Positions 63,781-64,000 of a stretch of DNA of 64,000 nt are shown here, piece by piece. Within the stretch, counting starts at the first letter, position 1. Each line of letters opens with the position of its first letter. The notes below the pieces were generated by a model. That model saw nothing but the letters and a program-made list of their open reading frames with translations, did not search any database and had not been told where the DNA came from. The stretch is from Prorocentrum cordatum (taxonomy: Eukaryota > Sar > Dinophyceae > Prorocentrales > Prorocentraceae), in the NCBI GenBank assembly GCA_963575745.1, contig CAUYUJ010015027.1, positions 642,183 through 706,182 of the forward strand. Reading direction: 5' to 3'. The position numbers and the translations under genes are program-made.

Positions 63781-64000
63781 CCTGACGAGGACAACCGCAG
63801 CGTCGACACCGTTGGCTACCCTGAGCCCACGGACATGGACATGGAGCACATGGAGACCTCTCATGACGATGATATGGAGATGTCGCCCGATGAATATTCA
63901 CACCATTTTGGGCCTATCCTAACTGATGAGGAATGCGAAGCTCAAGTTCAGGCTGCCGTGCGTCGCTCGAGGGCGGACACAGATGGGCCGTCTGATCCTA
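63781..64000 (+). CDS. Acidic open frame with a UIM-like motif, running off the window
   Basis: From PDEDNRSVDTVGYPEP through Asp/Met/Glu-rich PTDMDMEHMETSHDDDMEM to GPILTDEECEAQVQAAVRRS and RADTDGPSD at the edge. EEC-EAQVQAAVRRSRAD fits the ubiquitin-interacting-motif pattern (acidic cluster, Q-x-A-hydrophobic-x2-S). It may be the C-terminal end of the protein encoded at 62482-63627 in a shifted frame. Confidence 0.35.

Larger units (their letters stand above)
57397..64000 (+). mobile_element. LINE4: SL-headed LINE with intact ORF1, broken ORF2; runs to or beyond window end
   Basis: Order: DinoSL (57397-57418), hairpin (57424-57440), ORF1 (57595-58767), ORF2 start at 58769, EEP (58870-59640), RT (59960-61480), thumb and zinc knuckle (61540-62395). 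ORF2 has at least four frame changes (near 58880, 59955, 60330, 61000) and stops near 61461 and 61542. No RNase H, as in LINE3 and LINE5. Whether the reading frames after 62400 belong to the element is unclear, so the 3' limit is open. Confidence 0.8.

Overview
This window looks like nuclear DNA of a dinoflagellate. Three signs support this. A perfect 22-nt dinoflagellate spliced leader (DinoSL, core CGTAGCCATTTTGGCTCAAG) occurs three times, each at the 5' end of a non-LTR retrotransposon. The one host gene that can be reassembled has introns that mostly start with GC or GA rather than GT. The sequence is GC-rich, gene-poor, and full of triplet microsatellites and decayed LINEs. I see no bacterial operon structure, rRNA, clear tRNA or CRISPR array.

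Layout. 3-15063 (+) is one host gene for a proline racemase / hydroxyproline epimerase family enzyme, read here as nine small exons (about 323 codons, 5' end outside the window) spread over 15 kb. Its last two introns are 3.7 and 6.7 kb and hold a 0.75-kb GCTGAG array and a 1.4-kb GGT array. Introns 3 and 4 are related elements with terminal inverted repeats (introner-like). 15064-19130 is repeat-rich spacer. 19140-25537 (-) is LINE1, a full-length but decayed LINE: DinoSL, zinc-finger/coiled-coil ORF1, endonuclease, RT, zinc knuckle, RNase H. 26290-28740 (-) is a frameshifted PIF1-like helicase, followed upstream by an unrecognised 328-aa reading frame (28948-29934) and a ~79-bp minisatellite (30062-30910). 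32335-33145 and 33200-35855 (+) are two 5'-truncated LINEs (LINE6, LINE5). LINE5 meets, tail to tail, LINE2 (35850-42853, -), whose 5' end carries a tandem pair of spliced leaders and whose body is split by an intron-like insertion with a 19-bp direct repeat. 43000-53180 is repeat-dominated: CCG triplets, CTTGGG-type minisatellites, a GTGGTGCACACAGGC-type minisatellite, an ~85-bp tandem repeat and 3.3 kb of CTC. 53190-56667 (+) is LINE3 (EEP-RT, decayed), then a two-copy hairpin repeat, then LINE4 (57397 to the window end, +) with DinoSL, an intact ORF1 and a broken ORF2. A further unrecognised protein with two related Trp-rich modules lies at 62482-63627.

How it fits together: the window records recurrent retroposition of trans-spliced transcripts. 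LINE mRNAs received the spliced leader, were reverse-transcribed with it, and often sit in CTC-type triplet tracts. Intron-like insertions also spread, both in the host enzyme gene and in a LINE. Exon limits and LINE termini are inferred by eye from family knowledge and were not computed.
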